DNA of 64,000 nt from Mesorhizobium koreense. Its GTDB lineage: Bacteria > Pseudomonadota > Alphaproteobacteria > Rhizobiales > Rhizobiaceae. Position numbers and translations under genes: made by a program. The notes beneath the pieces were generated by a model. That model was not told the origin of the DNA and did not search any database. It saw only the letters and a list, made by a program, of their open reading frames with translations. Location of the stretch: assembly GCF_031656215.1 (NCBI RefSeq), contig NZ_CP134228.1:434001-498000 (forward strand), written 5' to 3'. Below, one piece after another: positions 51,813 to 60,395 of the stretch (positions within the stretch are counted from its first letter, which is position 1; each line of letters begins with the position of its first letter).

Positions 51813-52598
51813 ATGACTTTGAAAGCCCGCGTCATCCCCTGCCTCGACGTAAAGGACGGCCGTGTCGTCAAGGGCGTCAATTTTGTCGATCTGGTCGACG
51901 CCGGCGACCCGGTCGAAGCGGCGAAGGCGTATGACGCGGCAGGTGCGGACGAGCTCTGCTTCCTCGACATCGCCGCTTCTTCCGACAATCGCGAGACGAT
52001 CTTCGACGTGGTCGCGCGCACGGCCGAGCAGTGCTTCATGCCGCTGACGGTCGGCGGAGGCGTGCGCGGCGTCGGCGACATCCGCAAGCTGCTTCTGGCG
52101 GGCGCTGACAAGGTTTCGATCAACAGCGCGGCGGTCGCTGATCCGGAATTCGTGGCGCAGGCGGCGGACAAATTCGGCGACCAGTGCATTGTCGTTGCGA
52201 TCGACGCCAGGAAAGCGTCCGTCGAAGGCGAGGAAGACCGCTGGGAGATCTTTACCCATGGCGGACGCCGTGCCACCGGCATCGATGCCGTCGGATTCGC
52301 ACGGCGGATGGTTGACCTCGGCGCCGGCGAGATCCTGCTGACCTCGATGGACCGCGACGGTACGAAATCGGGCTACGATATCCGGCTCACGCGCGCGGTC
52401 GCCGATGCCGTGCATGTGCCGGTTATCGCGTCGGGCGGCGTCGGCACGCTCGACCATCTGGTGGAAGGCGTTCGTGACGGCCATGCCTCGGCGGTGCTCG
52501 CCGCCTCGATCTTCCATTTCGGCACTTATTCGATCGCCGAGGCGAAGCGGCACATGGCAGCGGCCGGCCTGCCGATGCGACTCGACTTCGCCGCCTGA
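51813..52598 (+). CDS. hisF: Imidazole glycerol phosphate synthase cyclase subunit
   Basis: 261 residues from the ATG at 51813, which gives the standard N-terminus [20 protein letters not shown]; an ATG at 51786 would add 9 atypical residues. The catalytic aspartates are in CLDVKDG and VVAIDARK, and the phosphate-binding loops are [10 protein letters not shown] and [11 protein letters not shown]. It joins ammonia from HisH to PRFAR, giving IGP and AICAR in histidine synthesis. hisH and hisA are not in this window. hisE follows after 19 bases. Confidence 0.95.
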   Translation: MTLKARVIPCLDVKDGRVVKGVNFVDLVDAGDPVEAAKAYDAAGADELCFLDIAASSDNRETIFDVVARTAEQCFMPLTVGGGVRGVGDIRKLLLAGADKVSINSAAVADPEFVAQAADKFGDQCIVVAIDARKASVEGEEDRWEIFTHGGRRATGIDAVGFARRMVDLGAGEILLTSMDRDGTKSGYDIRLTRAVADAVHVPVIASGGVGTLDHLVEGVRDGHASAVLAASIFHFGTYSIAEAKRHMAAAGLPMRLDFAA

Positions 52599-52617
52599 TG
52601 CGGCTATCTGCGCGGCC

Positions 52618-52938
52618 ATGAGCGATTTCTCCCTCGCCGATCTCGAAAGGATCGTCGCGTTACGCGCCCGGTCGGGCGATCCGGAGTCGTGGACGGCGAA
52701 GCTTTTCGCCGGCGGCATGGAGCGGGCGTCAAAGAAGCTCGGCGAAGAGGCGATCGAGACCGTGATCGCCGCGCTCGGGACCGATGCGAAGGCACTCGTT
52801 TCGGAGAGCGCCGACCTCCTCTACCATTGGCTCGTGGTGCTGGCGATTGCCGGTGTTCCGCTGTCGGACGTCATGATCGAACTCGAACGCCGGACTGGAC
52901 AAACCGGCATCCAGGAAAAGGCCGCACGCAAGGGCTGA
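52618..52938 (+). CDS. hisE: Phosphoribosyl-ATP pyrophosphatase
   Basis: 106 residues from the ATG at 52618. The all-alpha NTP pyrophosphohydrolase motif is visible: [15 protein letters not shown] (ExxE) and [15 protein letters not shown] (ExxD), which hold Mg. It removes pyrophosphate from PR-ATP in the second step of histidine synthesis. It is placed between hisF and coaA, the usual order in Hyphomicrobiales. Confidence 0.94.
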   Translation: MSDFSLADLERIVALRARSGDPESWTAKLFAGGMERASKKLGEEAIETVIAALGTDAKALVSESADLLYHWLVVLAIAGVPLSDVMIELERRTGQTGIQEKAARKG

Positions 52939-52961
52939 ACCGTGTAGGAGTGAGAGCGTTC

Positions 52962-53921
52962 ATGGATCAGCTTGCCCCCGAAGAAAGATATTCGCCCTAT
53001 CGCGTCTTTTCGGCAGAGGAATGGGCCGGCTTCCGCGACGACACGCCGCTGACGCTCGCGGAAGACGAAATCCGGCGGTTGCGATCGCTCAACGACCCGA
53101 TCGACCTTGAAGAGGTCAAGCGCATCTACCTTTCCATGTCGCGGTTGCTTTCCGCCCATGTCGAGACGAGCCAGCGCCTGTTCGCCCAGCGTAAGATCTT
53201 CTTCGGCGCGGGCGATGCTGTGAAGACGCCCTTCATCATCGGCATCGCGGGCTCCGTCGCGGTCGGCAAATCGACGACGGCGCGCGTGCTGAAAGAGCTT
53301 CTGGCACGCTGGCCGTCCAGTCCGAAGGTCGATCTGGTCACGACGGACGGCTTTCTGCTGCCCAACGAGATTCTGCGCCGGCAGAACCTGATGGAGCGCA
53401 AGGGCTTTCCGGAGAGCTACGATATCGGCGCGCTCTTGCGCTTCCTCTCCGCCATCAAGGCAGGCATGCGCGATGTGCGTGCCCCGCTCTACTCGCATCT
53501 GACCTACGATGTCCTGCCCGGAGAGTTCGTCACCGTCGACCGCCCCGACATATTGATCTTCGAGGGCATCAACGTCCTGCAGACACGCGACCTGCCGAGT
53601 GACGGCAAGGCGGTGCCCTTTGTTTCGGATTTCTTCGACTTCTCGATCTATATCGACGCGGAGGAAGCACTGATCCGGCGCTGGTATATCGACCGGTTCA
53701 TGCGCCTGCGCGAAACGGCCTTCCGCAAGCCGGAGAATTTCTTCCACCGCTACTCGCAGCTTTCGGAGGATGCAGCCCGCGCCATCGCCGAGGGACTGTG
53801 GGCCAACATCAACCTGAAGAACCTGCGCGACAACATCCTCCCGACCCGCCCTCGCGCCGACCTCATCCTGCGCAAGGGCGCCAACCACCTGATAGAAAAA
53901 GTGGCGCTGAGGAAGCTTTAA
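52962..53921 (+). CDS. coaA: Pantothenate kinase, type I
   Basis: 319 residues from the ATG at 52962; an in-frame GTG at 52950 is possible but lies on top of the AGGAG site. Walker A is GSVAVGKST (97-105). Other type I features are [20 protein letters not shown], and [12 protein letters not shown]-type switch sequence ([17 protein letters not shown]). It phosphorylates pantothenate in the first step of CoA synthesis. The length equals that of the E. coli enzyme. Confidence 0.95.
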   Translation: MDQLAPEERYSPYRVFSAEEWAGFRDDTPLTLAEDEIRRLRSLNDPIDLEEVKRIYLSMSRLLSAHVETSQRLFAQRKIFFGAGDAVKTPFIIGIAGSVAVGKSTTARVLKELLARWPSSPKVDLVTTDGFLLPNEILRRQNLMERKGFPESYDIGALLRFLSAIKAGMRDVRAPLYSHLTYDVLPGEFVTVDRPDILIFEGINVLQTRDLPSDGKAVPFVSDFFDFSIYIDAEEALIRRWYIDRFMRLRETAFRKPENFFHRYSQLSEDAARAIAEGLWANINLKNLRDNILPTRPRADLILRKGANHLIEKVALRKL

Positions 53922-53994
53922 GCGTGAGGAAACATTAATCAGCCGTTAGCAGCGTCGCGTTATCGTCTCCGCGACTTAGGATGCGGAGCGAGGC

Positions 53995-55008
53995 ATGACG
54001 GGGCAAAATGCTGCAGCACACGAGCGTGTGCTACGCTATTCATTGGTCATTCCCGTCTACAATGAAGAGGCGATGCTGCCGCTTCTGCTCCACAGGATCG
54101 TCAAGCTGCTCGACCAGCTTGACGGGTCGGCTGAAGCAATCTTTGTGGATGATGGTAGCCATGACACAGGCTCGATCTTCCTGCGCGGCGCCGTAAGGAT
54201 CGACTCGCGTCTCCGCCTTATAGAATTATCCCGTAATTTCGGCCACCAGATTGCCATTACCGCGGGCATGAACGCGGCACGTGGGGAGGCAGTCGTAGTT
54301 ATGGACGCCGATCTTCAGGACCCGCCGGAAGTGGTATTAGAATTGATCGCGAAATGGAAGGAAGGGTTCGATGTCGTTTATGCCCGGCGTATCCTGCGGC
54401 AAGGCGAGACCCTCTTTAAACGGGCGACCGCAAATCTCTATTACCGCGTCCTCTCCGCGATGACCACCGTCCCCATACCGCGCGACGTTGGCGATTTTCG
54501 TCTCGTCAGCCGTCAGGCGCTTGATGCGTTCAAATCCATGCCTGAGAGCGACCGCTTTGTCCGTGGAATGTTCGCCTGGATCGGTTTCAGGCAAGCTGAG
54601 GTCTTGTTCGAGCGGCCTCCACGTATGGCCGGTGAGACCAAATACCCGCTATGGAAGATGGTCAAGCTCGCCATACACGGCATGCTCAGCTTCTCCGAAA
54701 AACCACTGCGCATGGCTCTCTGGGCAGGCCTCACGATCTGCTTTCTGGCAATATCGTTCGGCATCTATGCGGTTATCTTTAAACTACTTGGCGGCGCCAT
54801 GGTGGATGGTTGGGCTTCCACCGTTGTGCTCGTGTCTTTTCTCAGCGGCATCAATCTCTTCATGACCGGAGTGGTCGGGCTTTATGTCGGCGGCATCCAT
54901 GCCGAGGTAAAGCGACGTCCGCTCTACATCGTAGCTCACGATACAGGCCGACAAACCGAAGTTGCGGCAACCGGCACCCAGACCGGCCATCGCAACGTCG
55001 CCAGCTGA
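53995..55008 (+). CDS. Membrane-anchored family 2 glycosyltransferase (GtrB/ArnC/DPM type)
   Basis: 337 residues. The GT-A catalytic half (about 1-230) shows VIPVYNEEAMLP, FVDDGSHD and VVMDADLQDPPE, with LSRNFGHQIAITAGMNAA, all typical of polyprenyl-phosphate sugar transferases. Two C-terminal membrane helices (about 238-262 and 272-300) anchor it, as in GtrB. It should load a sugar onto undecaprenyl phosphate at the cytoplasmic face. It leads a cassette with a methyltransferase and a GtrA-containing glycosyltransferase. The cassette looks less GC-biased than the housekeeping genes before it. Confidence 0.9.
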   Translation: MTGQNAAAHERVLRYSLVIPVYNEEAMLPLLLHRIVKLLDQLDGSAEAIFVDDGSHDTGSIFLRGAVRIDSRLRLIELSRNFGHQIAITAGMNAARGEAVVVMDADLQDPPEVVLELIAKWKEGFDVVYARRILRQGETLFKRATANLYYRVLSAMTTVPIPRDVGDFRLVSRQALDAFKSMPESDRFVRGMFAWIGFRQAEVLFERPPRMAGETKYPLWKMVKLAIHGMLSFSEKPLRMALWAGLTICFLAISFGIYAVIFKLLGGAMVDGWASTVVLVSFLSGINLFMTGVVGLYVGGIHAEVKRRPLYIVAHDTGRQTEVAATGTQTGHRNVAS

Positions 55009-55025
55009 CCGAGCGGGGACCGTCC

Positions 55026-55718
55026 ATGGCCGAACTTTTCGACGACTATCGGACGAGCTACCAAGATGTCGTTGCCGATTCGATCAGCTTTTCCGGGCTG
55101 AAACACGACTTCTTCATGCAGGCCAAGGCCGACCTTATCGAAAGGCGCTTGCGATCAGAGGGCTATCTCGCGCCTGAAATGAAACGTCACGCGTTAGACA
55201 TAGGTTGCGGCATCGGCACGATGCATCCGTATATCCGTGATTTATTCTCAAACGTCGATGGTTGCGACGTATCCGCAGAGTCGATCGAGCGTGCCCGTCG
55301 GGATAATCCTAATGTGGGTTACCGCGCCTATTCGGGCAAGCAACTCCCCTATCCCGATGAATCGTTCGACTTCGCCATGACTGTTTGTGTCGTGCATCAT
55401 GTGCCGCCGCCCGAATGGCCGTGTTTTTTTTCCGAGATGCGACGTATTTTGCGTCCAGGCGCGCTTGCCTGCGTCATAGAACATAACCCGCTCAATCCGG
55501 TGACGCGACTGGCTGTGCTGCGCTGTCCATTCGACGAAGACGCGGTTCTGCTTCGCAGTTCGACCACGCGGCGCTTGCTTGCGGCTGCTGGCTTCACCTC
55601 CATTTCGCATGAATTCTTCTGTCTTCTTCCGAGCGCTGGCCGGGTGGCAAGACGGGTCGAACGGACGATGTCCAACTTTCCCGTCGGAGCACAATATGCC
55701 TGCTTCGCCCGCGCCTGA
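55026..55718 (+). CDS. Class I SAM-dependent methyltransferase
   Basis: 230 residues from the ATG at 55026, with GGGGA 6 bases upstream; it starts 17 bases after the glycosyltransferase. Motif I is HALDIGCGIGTMHPYI, motif II-like GCDVSAESIERAR, and the post-motif region FDFAMTVCVVHHVPPPEW. The Methyltransf_11 fold acts on small molecules or lipid head groups. In this cassette it could methylate a sugar or its lipid carrier. Its last 23 bases overlap the next gene. Confidence 0.85.
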   Translation: MAELFDDYRTSYQDVVADSISFSGLKHDFFMQAKADLIERRLRSEGYLAPEMKRHALDIGCGIGTMHPYIRDLFSNVDGCDVSAESIERARRDNPNVGYRAYSGKQLPYPDESFDFAMTVCVVHHVPPPEWPCFFSEMRRILRPGALACVIEHNPLNPVTRLAVLRCPFDEDAVLLRSSTTRRLLAAAGFTSISHEFFCLLPSAGRVARRVERTMSNFPVGAQYACFARA

Positions 55719-57666
55719 GGTTTCTGGCAACCGGGACAAACGGCCGCTTTCGATCGTGGTTGCCACTTTTGGAGGCGTCGGTATCGCGGCCACCCTTTGT
55801 TATTTCCTTCTAGCAACCACCTTGGTCGCGCTTCCCGGCATCTCCCCAACGACGGCCAGCGTCGTCGCCTATATCCTGTCCGCCGGATTTTCCTATTACG
55901 GCCACAGGCGACTGAGTTTCGCTTCTAAACGTTCCCATGCCGCGGCTATACCGCGCTTCCTGACGACACTCACCGTCGGCTTGGCCATCGCCTTTCTGCT
56001 CCCGAAAGGCGGCGAGGCCCTTGGTTACCCTCCCATGGCTGCTTTCGCCGCGATATGCGTCGTTATCCCGGCCACCAATTTTGCGCTGCTGAGACTATGG
56101 GTATTCGACGACGGAGCGGATTACGAGGCTTCGGTGGTCGAGAGTTACTTTTCGCTCTTCTGGGCACTTGCCGCCTTAACGGTCGCCTTGATCGGCGCCT
56201 CCGCCTGCGCCCTCAACGCCTGGCGCTGGGGAACCGTCCCCGACACCAGTTGGCTGATTACAGTGATTGAACACATTGACGCGGGCGAGCGGCTCTACCG
56301 CGATGTGATCGAAACCAATCCGCCTTTCTCGATCTGGCTATATGTTTTTCCGGTCCAGTTCGCGGACCTCATCGGGATCGCGCCGGAAAGCGCCGTCCGG
56401 CTTTATACGATACTTATCTGCCTCGCCGGCACGTCGCTTACCGGCTGGATGCTCGTCTGCGGCGGGATATTGAAGCGGCGGTCCGCCGTGATCGTTTCTC
56501 TTGTCCTGTTTTCGATAACCGTTCTCATTTCCGGGAATTCCTTTACCGAGCGCGACCAGATCGGCGCCGTTCTGGCGCTTCCTTTGTTGGCGCTCGCGGC
56601 TTGGCGCATCGCGTTGCCGGAAGCGCGCCGGCCGGGACCACTGCACTGGCTGACAGCCGCAACCGGGGCGTGTGTCTTTGCCATGGTGAAGCCCTACTAT
56701 GCCATCGTCGTTATCGCGGTGGCCGTCTACCTGGCACTGCGACGGCGCGATATGCGGACACTGTTTCTGCCGGAGTTCGTGCTCTCCGGCGTTGGCACGG
56801 CCAGCTATCTCGTCCTCATCTACCTTCTCTATCCCGACTTCTTTGCAAAGCTGATGCCCTTATTGCGCGACACGTACATGGCGTATCGCATGCCGACCGA
56901 AATACTTCTGTGGCTTGCCATGCCGGGTTTCGTTCTGATTGCCGCTTACGCTTTCTGCCGTCGGCTGACCAACCGACCGGACTTCCCGGATGTCCTGATG
57001 GTGGCTTCGCTTGCCGCGTGGCTACCCTTTTTCGTGCAGGGCAAGGGATGGCCTTATCATGCCTACCCCGCGATCCTGTTCGGCTCGGCCGCTCTGGTGA
57101 TCGGTGTTGCTATCCTGTTTGAAAAGCATGCGTCCGAATCACGGGTCGGGCTTGTCACGGTCGCCCTGGCGGCGATATTGGCCGGTCACCTGCGGTTTCT
57201 GCCAAGCGAAAGGCCCGCCGATGTCCTCGTTGCCGCTGCTCTTCGCCCTGGAGAGCATCCGACAGTCGGAATGCTGGGCGGCGGTATCGAGACCGGCCAT
57301 CCCTTCACCCGGATGATCGACGGGCAATGGATCGAGCCCTATTGCAGCGACTGGATCGCGGTTTATGCGGTTCGTCGTGAGAGACAGGCCGTTGCCGCCG
57401 GCGACATGGTCGAGGCAAAGCGATTCGAGGCCATGGCCGCGCAGTATCTTTCCGACAAGAAGGCCCGATTACTGCGCCGGTTGCCGCAGATCTTGATCGT
57501 CGACAAACGTGGCCAACTCGTACCGGAAATGCTCGCCAAATTCGGATTCGCTCCCATTCTCGCCCGCTACGATCGGATCGCTTCCAGCGGCTCGGTGGAA
57601 ATATACCGCCTGGTGGACAGGACCTCTTTCGCAGGGCCTGCGCGGCATCTGCCTGTGTCGGGCTGA
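55696..57666 (+). CDS. Fusion of a GtrA-like flippase domain with a GT-C membrane glycosyltransferase
   Basis: 656 residues from the ATG at 55696, with GGAG 7 bases upstream. Residues about 15-140 form four membrane segments with SAGFSYYGHRRLSF and NFALLRLWVFDD, the GtrA pattern. Residues about 160-540 carry some 8-10 further helices and HIDAGERLYRDVIETNPPFSIWLY, which looks like the acidic first loop of GT-C (PMT/GT39/87-like) enzymes. A soluble tail (about 545-656) ends the protein. GtrA proteins move undecaprenyl-phosphate sugars across the membrane, so the fusion could flip and then transfer the sugar made by the first gene. The domain assignments are by eye. Confidence 0.75.
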   Translation: MPASPAPEVSGNRDKRPLSIVVATFGGVGIAATLCYFLLATTLVALPGISPTTASVVAYILSAGFSYYGHRRLSFASKRSHAAAIPRFLTTLTVGLAIAFLLPKGGEALGYPPMAAFAAICVVIPATNFALLRLWVFDDGADYEASVVESYFSLFWALAALTVALIGASACALNAWRWGTVPDTSWLITVIEHIDAGERLYRDVIETNPPFSIWLYVFPVQFADLIGIAPESAVRLYTILICLAGTSLTGWMLVCGGILKRRSAVIVSLVLFSITVLISGNSFTERDQIGAVLALPLLALAAWRIALPEARRPGPLHWLTAATGACVFAMVKPYYAIVVIAVAVYLALRRRDMRTLFLPEFVLSGVGTASYLVLIYLLYPDFFAKLMPLLRDTYMAYRMPTEILLWLAMPGFVLIAAYAFCRRLTNRPDFPDVLMVASLAAWLPFFVQGKGWPYHAYPAILFGSAALVIGVAILFEKHASESRVGLVTVALAAILAGHLRFLPSERPADVLVAAALRPGEHPTVGMLGGGIETGHPFTRMIDGQWIEPYCSDWIAVYAVRRERQAVAAGDMVEAKRFEAMAAQYLSDKKARLLRRLPQILIVDKRGQLVPEMLAKFGFAPILARYDRIASSGSVEIYRLVDRTSFAGPARHLPVSG

Positions 57667-57790
57667 GCCTTCGCCGGCCATGTGGATCGCAGCGTCGACC
57701 CGACCGTTCAAGCGATACCAATCGTGGCGGCAGCGCCGTAGCGAAGGCTCGCTGGCCGGAAAGTTCATGCCAATGAAGGCGCAAACATTT

Positions 57791-57823
57791 CGCGGCCCCG
57801 GTGGGAGGAAAACCGGGGCCGCG
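57791..57823. terminator. Bidirectional terminator hairpin
   Basis: CGCGGCCCCGGT (57791-57802) pairs perfectly with ACCGGGGCCGCG (57812-57823), a 12-bp stem with a 9-base loop, flanked by ATTT on the left and TTTC on the right. It lies between convergent genes ending at 57666 and 57845. Confidence 0.75.
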
Positions 57824-57844
57824 TTTCAAGCTTACGTTTCGACC

Positions 57845-58159
57845 TTATTGCGCGTTGACCAGGGCGGCGATGATGCCTGACGTGATGCCGACCAGCAGAT
57901 ACTGGTTGTCGACCTTGACCCAATGCTGGCCGTGCGGCGGCCGGCGCAGGTGATAGCGGCCGTAGTCCTTGACCACCGTGTAGTGCTGGCCATGCGGCAT
58001 GCGATGGCCGCGCTGCCAGCGGGTCTTCTTCACCACGACTTTCTTCTTCACGACATGCGTGTGACTCGGGCGCTTGTGGTGAAAGTCCTGCGGTTGAGCG
58101 AAGGCGGCCGGCGCGGCGAGAAGCGAAAGGGCGACGGTCGCGAGGACAAGGCGTTTCAT
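57845..58159 (-). CDS. RcnB-like periplasmic basic protein
   Basis: 104 residues from the ATG at 58159, with AGGAG about 9 bases upstream. A signal peptide (about 1-22, ending FAQ) precedes a His/Lys-rich stretch (HHKRPSHTHVVKKKVVVKKTRWQRGHRMP). Then come the RcnB-type repeats HYTVVKDYGRYHLRRPPHGQHWVKVDNQYLLV, and a short hydrophobic tail. RcnB proteins are known for nickel and cobalt homeostasis, but most relatives are uncharacterised. It stands alone, with a terminator downstream. Confidence 0.8.
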   Translation of the reverse strand: MKRLVLATVALSLLAAPAAFAQPQDFHHKRPSHTHVVKKKVVVKKTRWQRGHRMPHGQHYTVVKDYGRYHLRRPPHGQHWVKVDNQYLLVGITSGIIAALVNAQ

Positions 58160-58257
58160 GGGAGGTCTCTCCTTTGATTGAAGACGCCTTCTTCTAGATG
58201 CGGCCCGTTGAACGCCACATGAACGAGGCATTAAAGAATGGTAATGTATCCAGCGGG

Positions 58258-59259
58258 TTAGATCGCAGCGACCAACCGGGCGAAGAGGTCCATATCGACA
58301 TTGCCGCCGGAAAGCACGACCGCGATCGTCCTGCCGGCCAACTCGATCTCGCCGGAGGAAAGCGCAGCGAAGCCGGCCGCGCCGCCTGGCTCGACTATGA
58401 GCTTCAGATGGGCCGCGGCATCGCGCATGGCGACGGCCACCGAGGTTTCCGGCACCGCCACAATGCCGGCCGCCAGCTTGCGATTGATGGCGAAGGTGAG
58501 TTCGCCAGGCATCGGCGACATCAGCGCATCGCAGATCGAGGTTCCGGCCGGATCGGCTCCCACCCGGCTGCCGGCGGCAAGGGAACGGCGCGTATCGTCA
58601 AAATCCTCCGGCTCCGCTCCCCACATCTCGGTTTCCGGCGAGAGCGCCTTGATCGCGGTGGCAATGCCGGCCATGAGGCCGCCGCCGCCGCAAGGTGTTA
58701 CGACGGCGTCAACGCGGATGCCCATCGCCGCCGCATCCTCGGCGATCTCCAGCCCGACCGTTCCCTGGCCGGCGACGATCAGCGGATCGTCGAAAGGTTT
58801 TACAAGCGCCATGCCCTTCTCGACGTAGGGCCGGGCAACAACTTCCCTGTCGTCGCTGTATCGGTCGTAGGGCACGATCTCGGCACCCATGGCGCGGACA
58901 TTGTCGGCTTTGATGGCTGGGGCGTCGGCCGGCATGACGATGACGGCTCGGGCGCCGAAAAGCTGTGCGGCAGCCGCCACACCCTGCGCATGATTGCCCG
59001 AGGAGAAAGCGACTACGCCGCGAGCGCGCTCCTCTTCCGTAAGCGAAGCGATCTTGTTGTAAGCGCCACGGAACTTGAAAGAGCCTGTGCGCTGCAGGAC
59101 TTCCGGCTTGAAGAGCAGCCGCGCGCCGAATTTGTCGTTGAGTCGGGACGATTCCAGAAGCGGCGTGCGCCGTGCCAGTCCCCCGATCCGGCGCGCCGCC
59201 GCACGTACATCGTCGATGGTAGGCATTGCGGCAAGGACGGGCTGGGCGTGGACGGTCAT
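58258..59259 (-). CDS. Threonine/serine dehydratase-like PLP enzyme (fold type II)
   Basis: 333 residues. The PLP lysine is Lys62 in TGSFKFRGAYNKI, followed by FSSGNHAQGVAAAAQLFG, and the phosphate loop is TPCGGGGLMAGIATA. There is no C-terminal ACT regulatory domain, so it is of the short, catabolic or 3-hydroxyaspartate-ammonia-lyase-like kind. It probably removes water and ammonia from threonine, serine or threo-3-hydroxyaspartate. It diverges from mbfA. Confidence 0.9.
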   Translation of the reverse strand: MTVHAQPVLAAMPTIDDVRAAARRIGGLARRTPLLESSRLNDKFGARLLFKPEVLQRTGSFKFRGAYNKIASLTEEERARGVVAFSSGNHAQGVAAAAQLFGARAVIVMPADAPAIKADNVRAMGAEIVPYDRYSDDREVVARPYVEKGMALVKPFDDPLIVAGQGTVGLEIAEDAAAMGIRVDAVVTPCGGGGLMAGIATAIKALSPETEMWGAEPEDFDDTRRSLAAGSRVGADPAGTSICDALMSPMPGELTFAINRKLAAGIVAVPETSVAVAMRDAAAHLKLIVEPGGAAGFAALSSGEIELAGRTIAVVLSGGNVDMDLFARLVAAI

Positions 59260-59371
59260 GCTGAATCTCCCGGAACAGGCAGGCGGCGCGCCGATGCCGC
59301 GCCGGTTCGCCCATTTCTACCAACGAATAATCATTATGGAAGCCATCGTCTCGATTGACGATACGAGATCT

Positions 59372-59406
59372 GATCCTTAGTTTAGAATTATTCTAAACTA
59401 AGGATC
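59372..59406. promoter_or_regulatory. 35-bp perfect palindrome with Irr-type iron control element at mbfA
   Basis: The arms GATCCTTAGTTTAGAAT and ATTCTAAACTAAGGATC, 17 bases each, flank a single T. The inner part TTTAGAA-TTA-TTCTAAA matches the iron control element bound by Irr in Hyphomicrobiales. The palindrome ends 5 bases before the mbfA ATG, and its right arm includes AAGGA, the only ribosome site. Confidence 0.8.
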
Positions 59407-59411
59407 CAAAA

Positions 59412-60395
59412 ATGCTCTCGCGCTTTTTCGGCTTCGGCCGCCGCGACTTCTCTTCGCTCAGCGAGCAGGAAATCCTGGCGCTGGCCATCTCCTCCGAGGA
59501 GGATGACGGCCGCATCTACAGCGCCTACGCCGACGGCCTGCGCGAGGATTTTCCGCAATCGGCCAAGGTCTTCGATGAGATGGCCGAGGAAGAGGCACAT
59601 CACCGCGACGTGCTGATCGAGATGCACCGCAGGCGCTTCGGCGAAAAGATCCCGCTGATCCGGCGCGAGCATGTGCGCGGCTACTATGAGCGCCGGCCCG
59701 ACTGGCTGGTCCGGCCACTCGGCATCGACCATGTGCGAACGCAAGCCGAAGACATGGAGGAGCAGGCCTACCGATTCTATCTGGAAGCCGCCAAGCGAAC
59801 GGGTGACGCCTCGACGCGCAAGCTTCTCGGCGAACTAGCGACAGCGGAGAAGTCACATGTCTCGATGGCGCATCGGCTCGGAGTGAAACACGTGCCGGAG
59901 GGCGTAGCCGCCGAAGAGCGGCAGGAGGAGCGCAAGCAATTCATCCTGACCTATGTGCAGCCGGGGCTGGCCGGCCTCATGGACGGCTCGATCTCGACGC
60001 TGGCGCCGATCTTCGCCGCCGCCTTCGCTACCCAGAACACATGGGCGACCTTCCTGGTCGGGCTCTCAGCCTCCGTCGGCGCCGGCATCTCCATGGGCTT
60101 CACGGAAGCCGCGCATGACGACGGCAAGCTGTCCGGTCGCGGCTCGCCGCTGAAGCGGGGGCTCGCCAACGGCATCATGACCATGCTGGGCGGCCTCGGC
60201 CACACCCTGCCCTATCTCATCTCGAATTTCTGGACGGCGACCACGGTCGCCGCCATCGTGGTGTTCTTCGAATTGTGGGCGATCGCCTTCATCCAGAACC
60301 GCTATATGGAAACGCCCTTCCTGCGCGCCACCTTCCAGGTGGTGCTGGGCGGCGCGCTGGTCTTCGCGGCCGGCATCCTCATCGGCAATGCGTGA
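59412..60395 (+). CDS. mbfA: Membrane-bound ferritin MbfA (rubrerythrin/ferritin-like domain plus VIT1-type transporter domain)
   Basis: 327 residues. The N-terminal ferritin-like domain (about 1-165) has di-iron-site segments SSEEDDGRIYSAYAD, EMAEEEAHHRDVL, DMEEQAYRFYLEA and TAEKSHVSMAHRL. The C-terminal VIT1 domain (about 180-327) has five membrane segments, with GLMDGSISTLAPIFAAAFA and GFTEAAHDD. MbfA exports Fe(II) and protects against peroxide in Agrobacterium and Bradyrhizobium, repressed by Irr through an ICE box, which is present here at 59372-59406. Its 3' end overlaps the convergent FAD monooxygenase gene by 94 bases. Confidence 0.93.
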   Translation: MLSRFFGFGRRDFSSLSEQEILALAISSEEDDGRIYSAYADGLREDFPQSAKVFDEMAEEEAHHRDVLIEMHRRRFGEKIPLIRREHVRGYYERRPDWLVRPLGIDHVRTQAEDMEEQAYRFYLEAAKRTGDASTRKLLGELATAEKSHVSMAHRLGVKHVPEGVAAEERQEERKQFILTYVQPGLAGLMDGSISTLAPIFAAAFATQNTWATFLVGLSASVGAGISMGFTEAAHDDGKLSGRGSPLKRGLANGIMTMLGGLGHTLPYLISNFWTATTVAAIVVFFELWAIAFIQNRYMETPFLRATFQVVLGGALVFAAGILIGNA

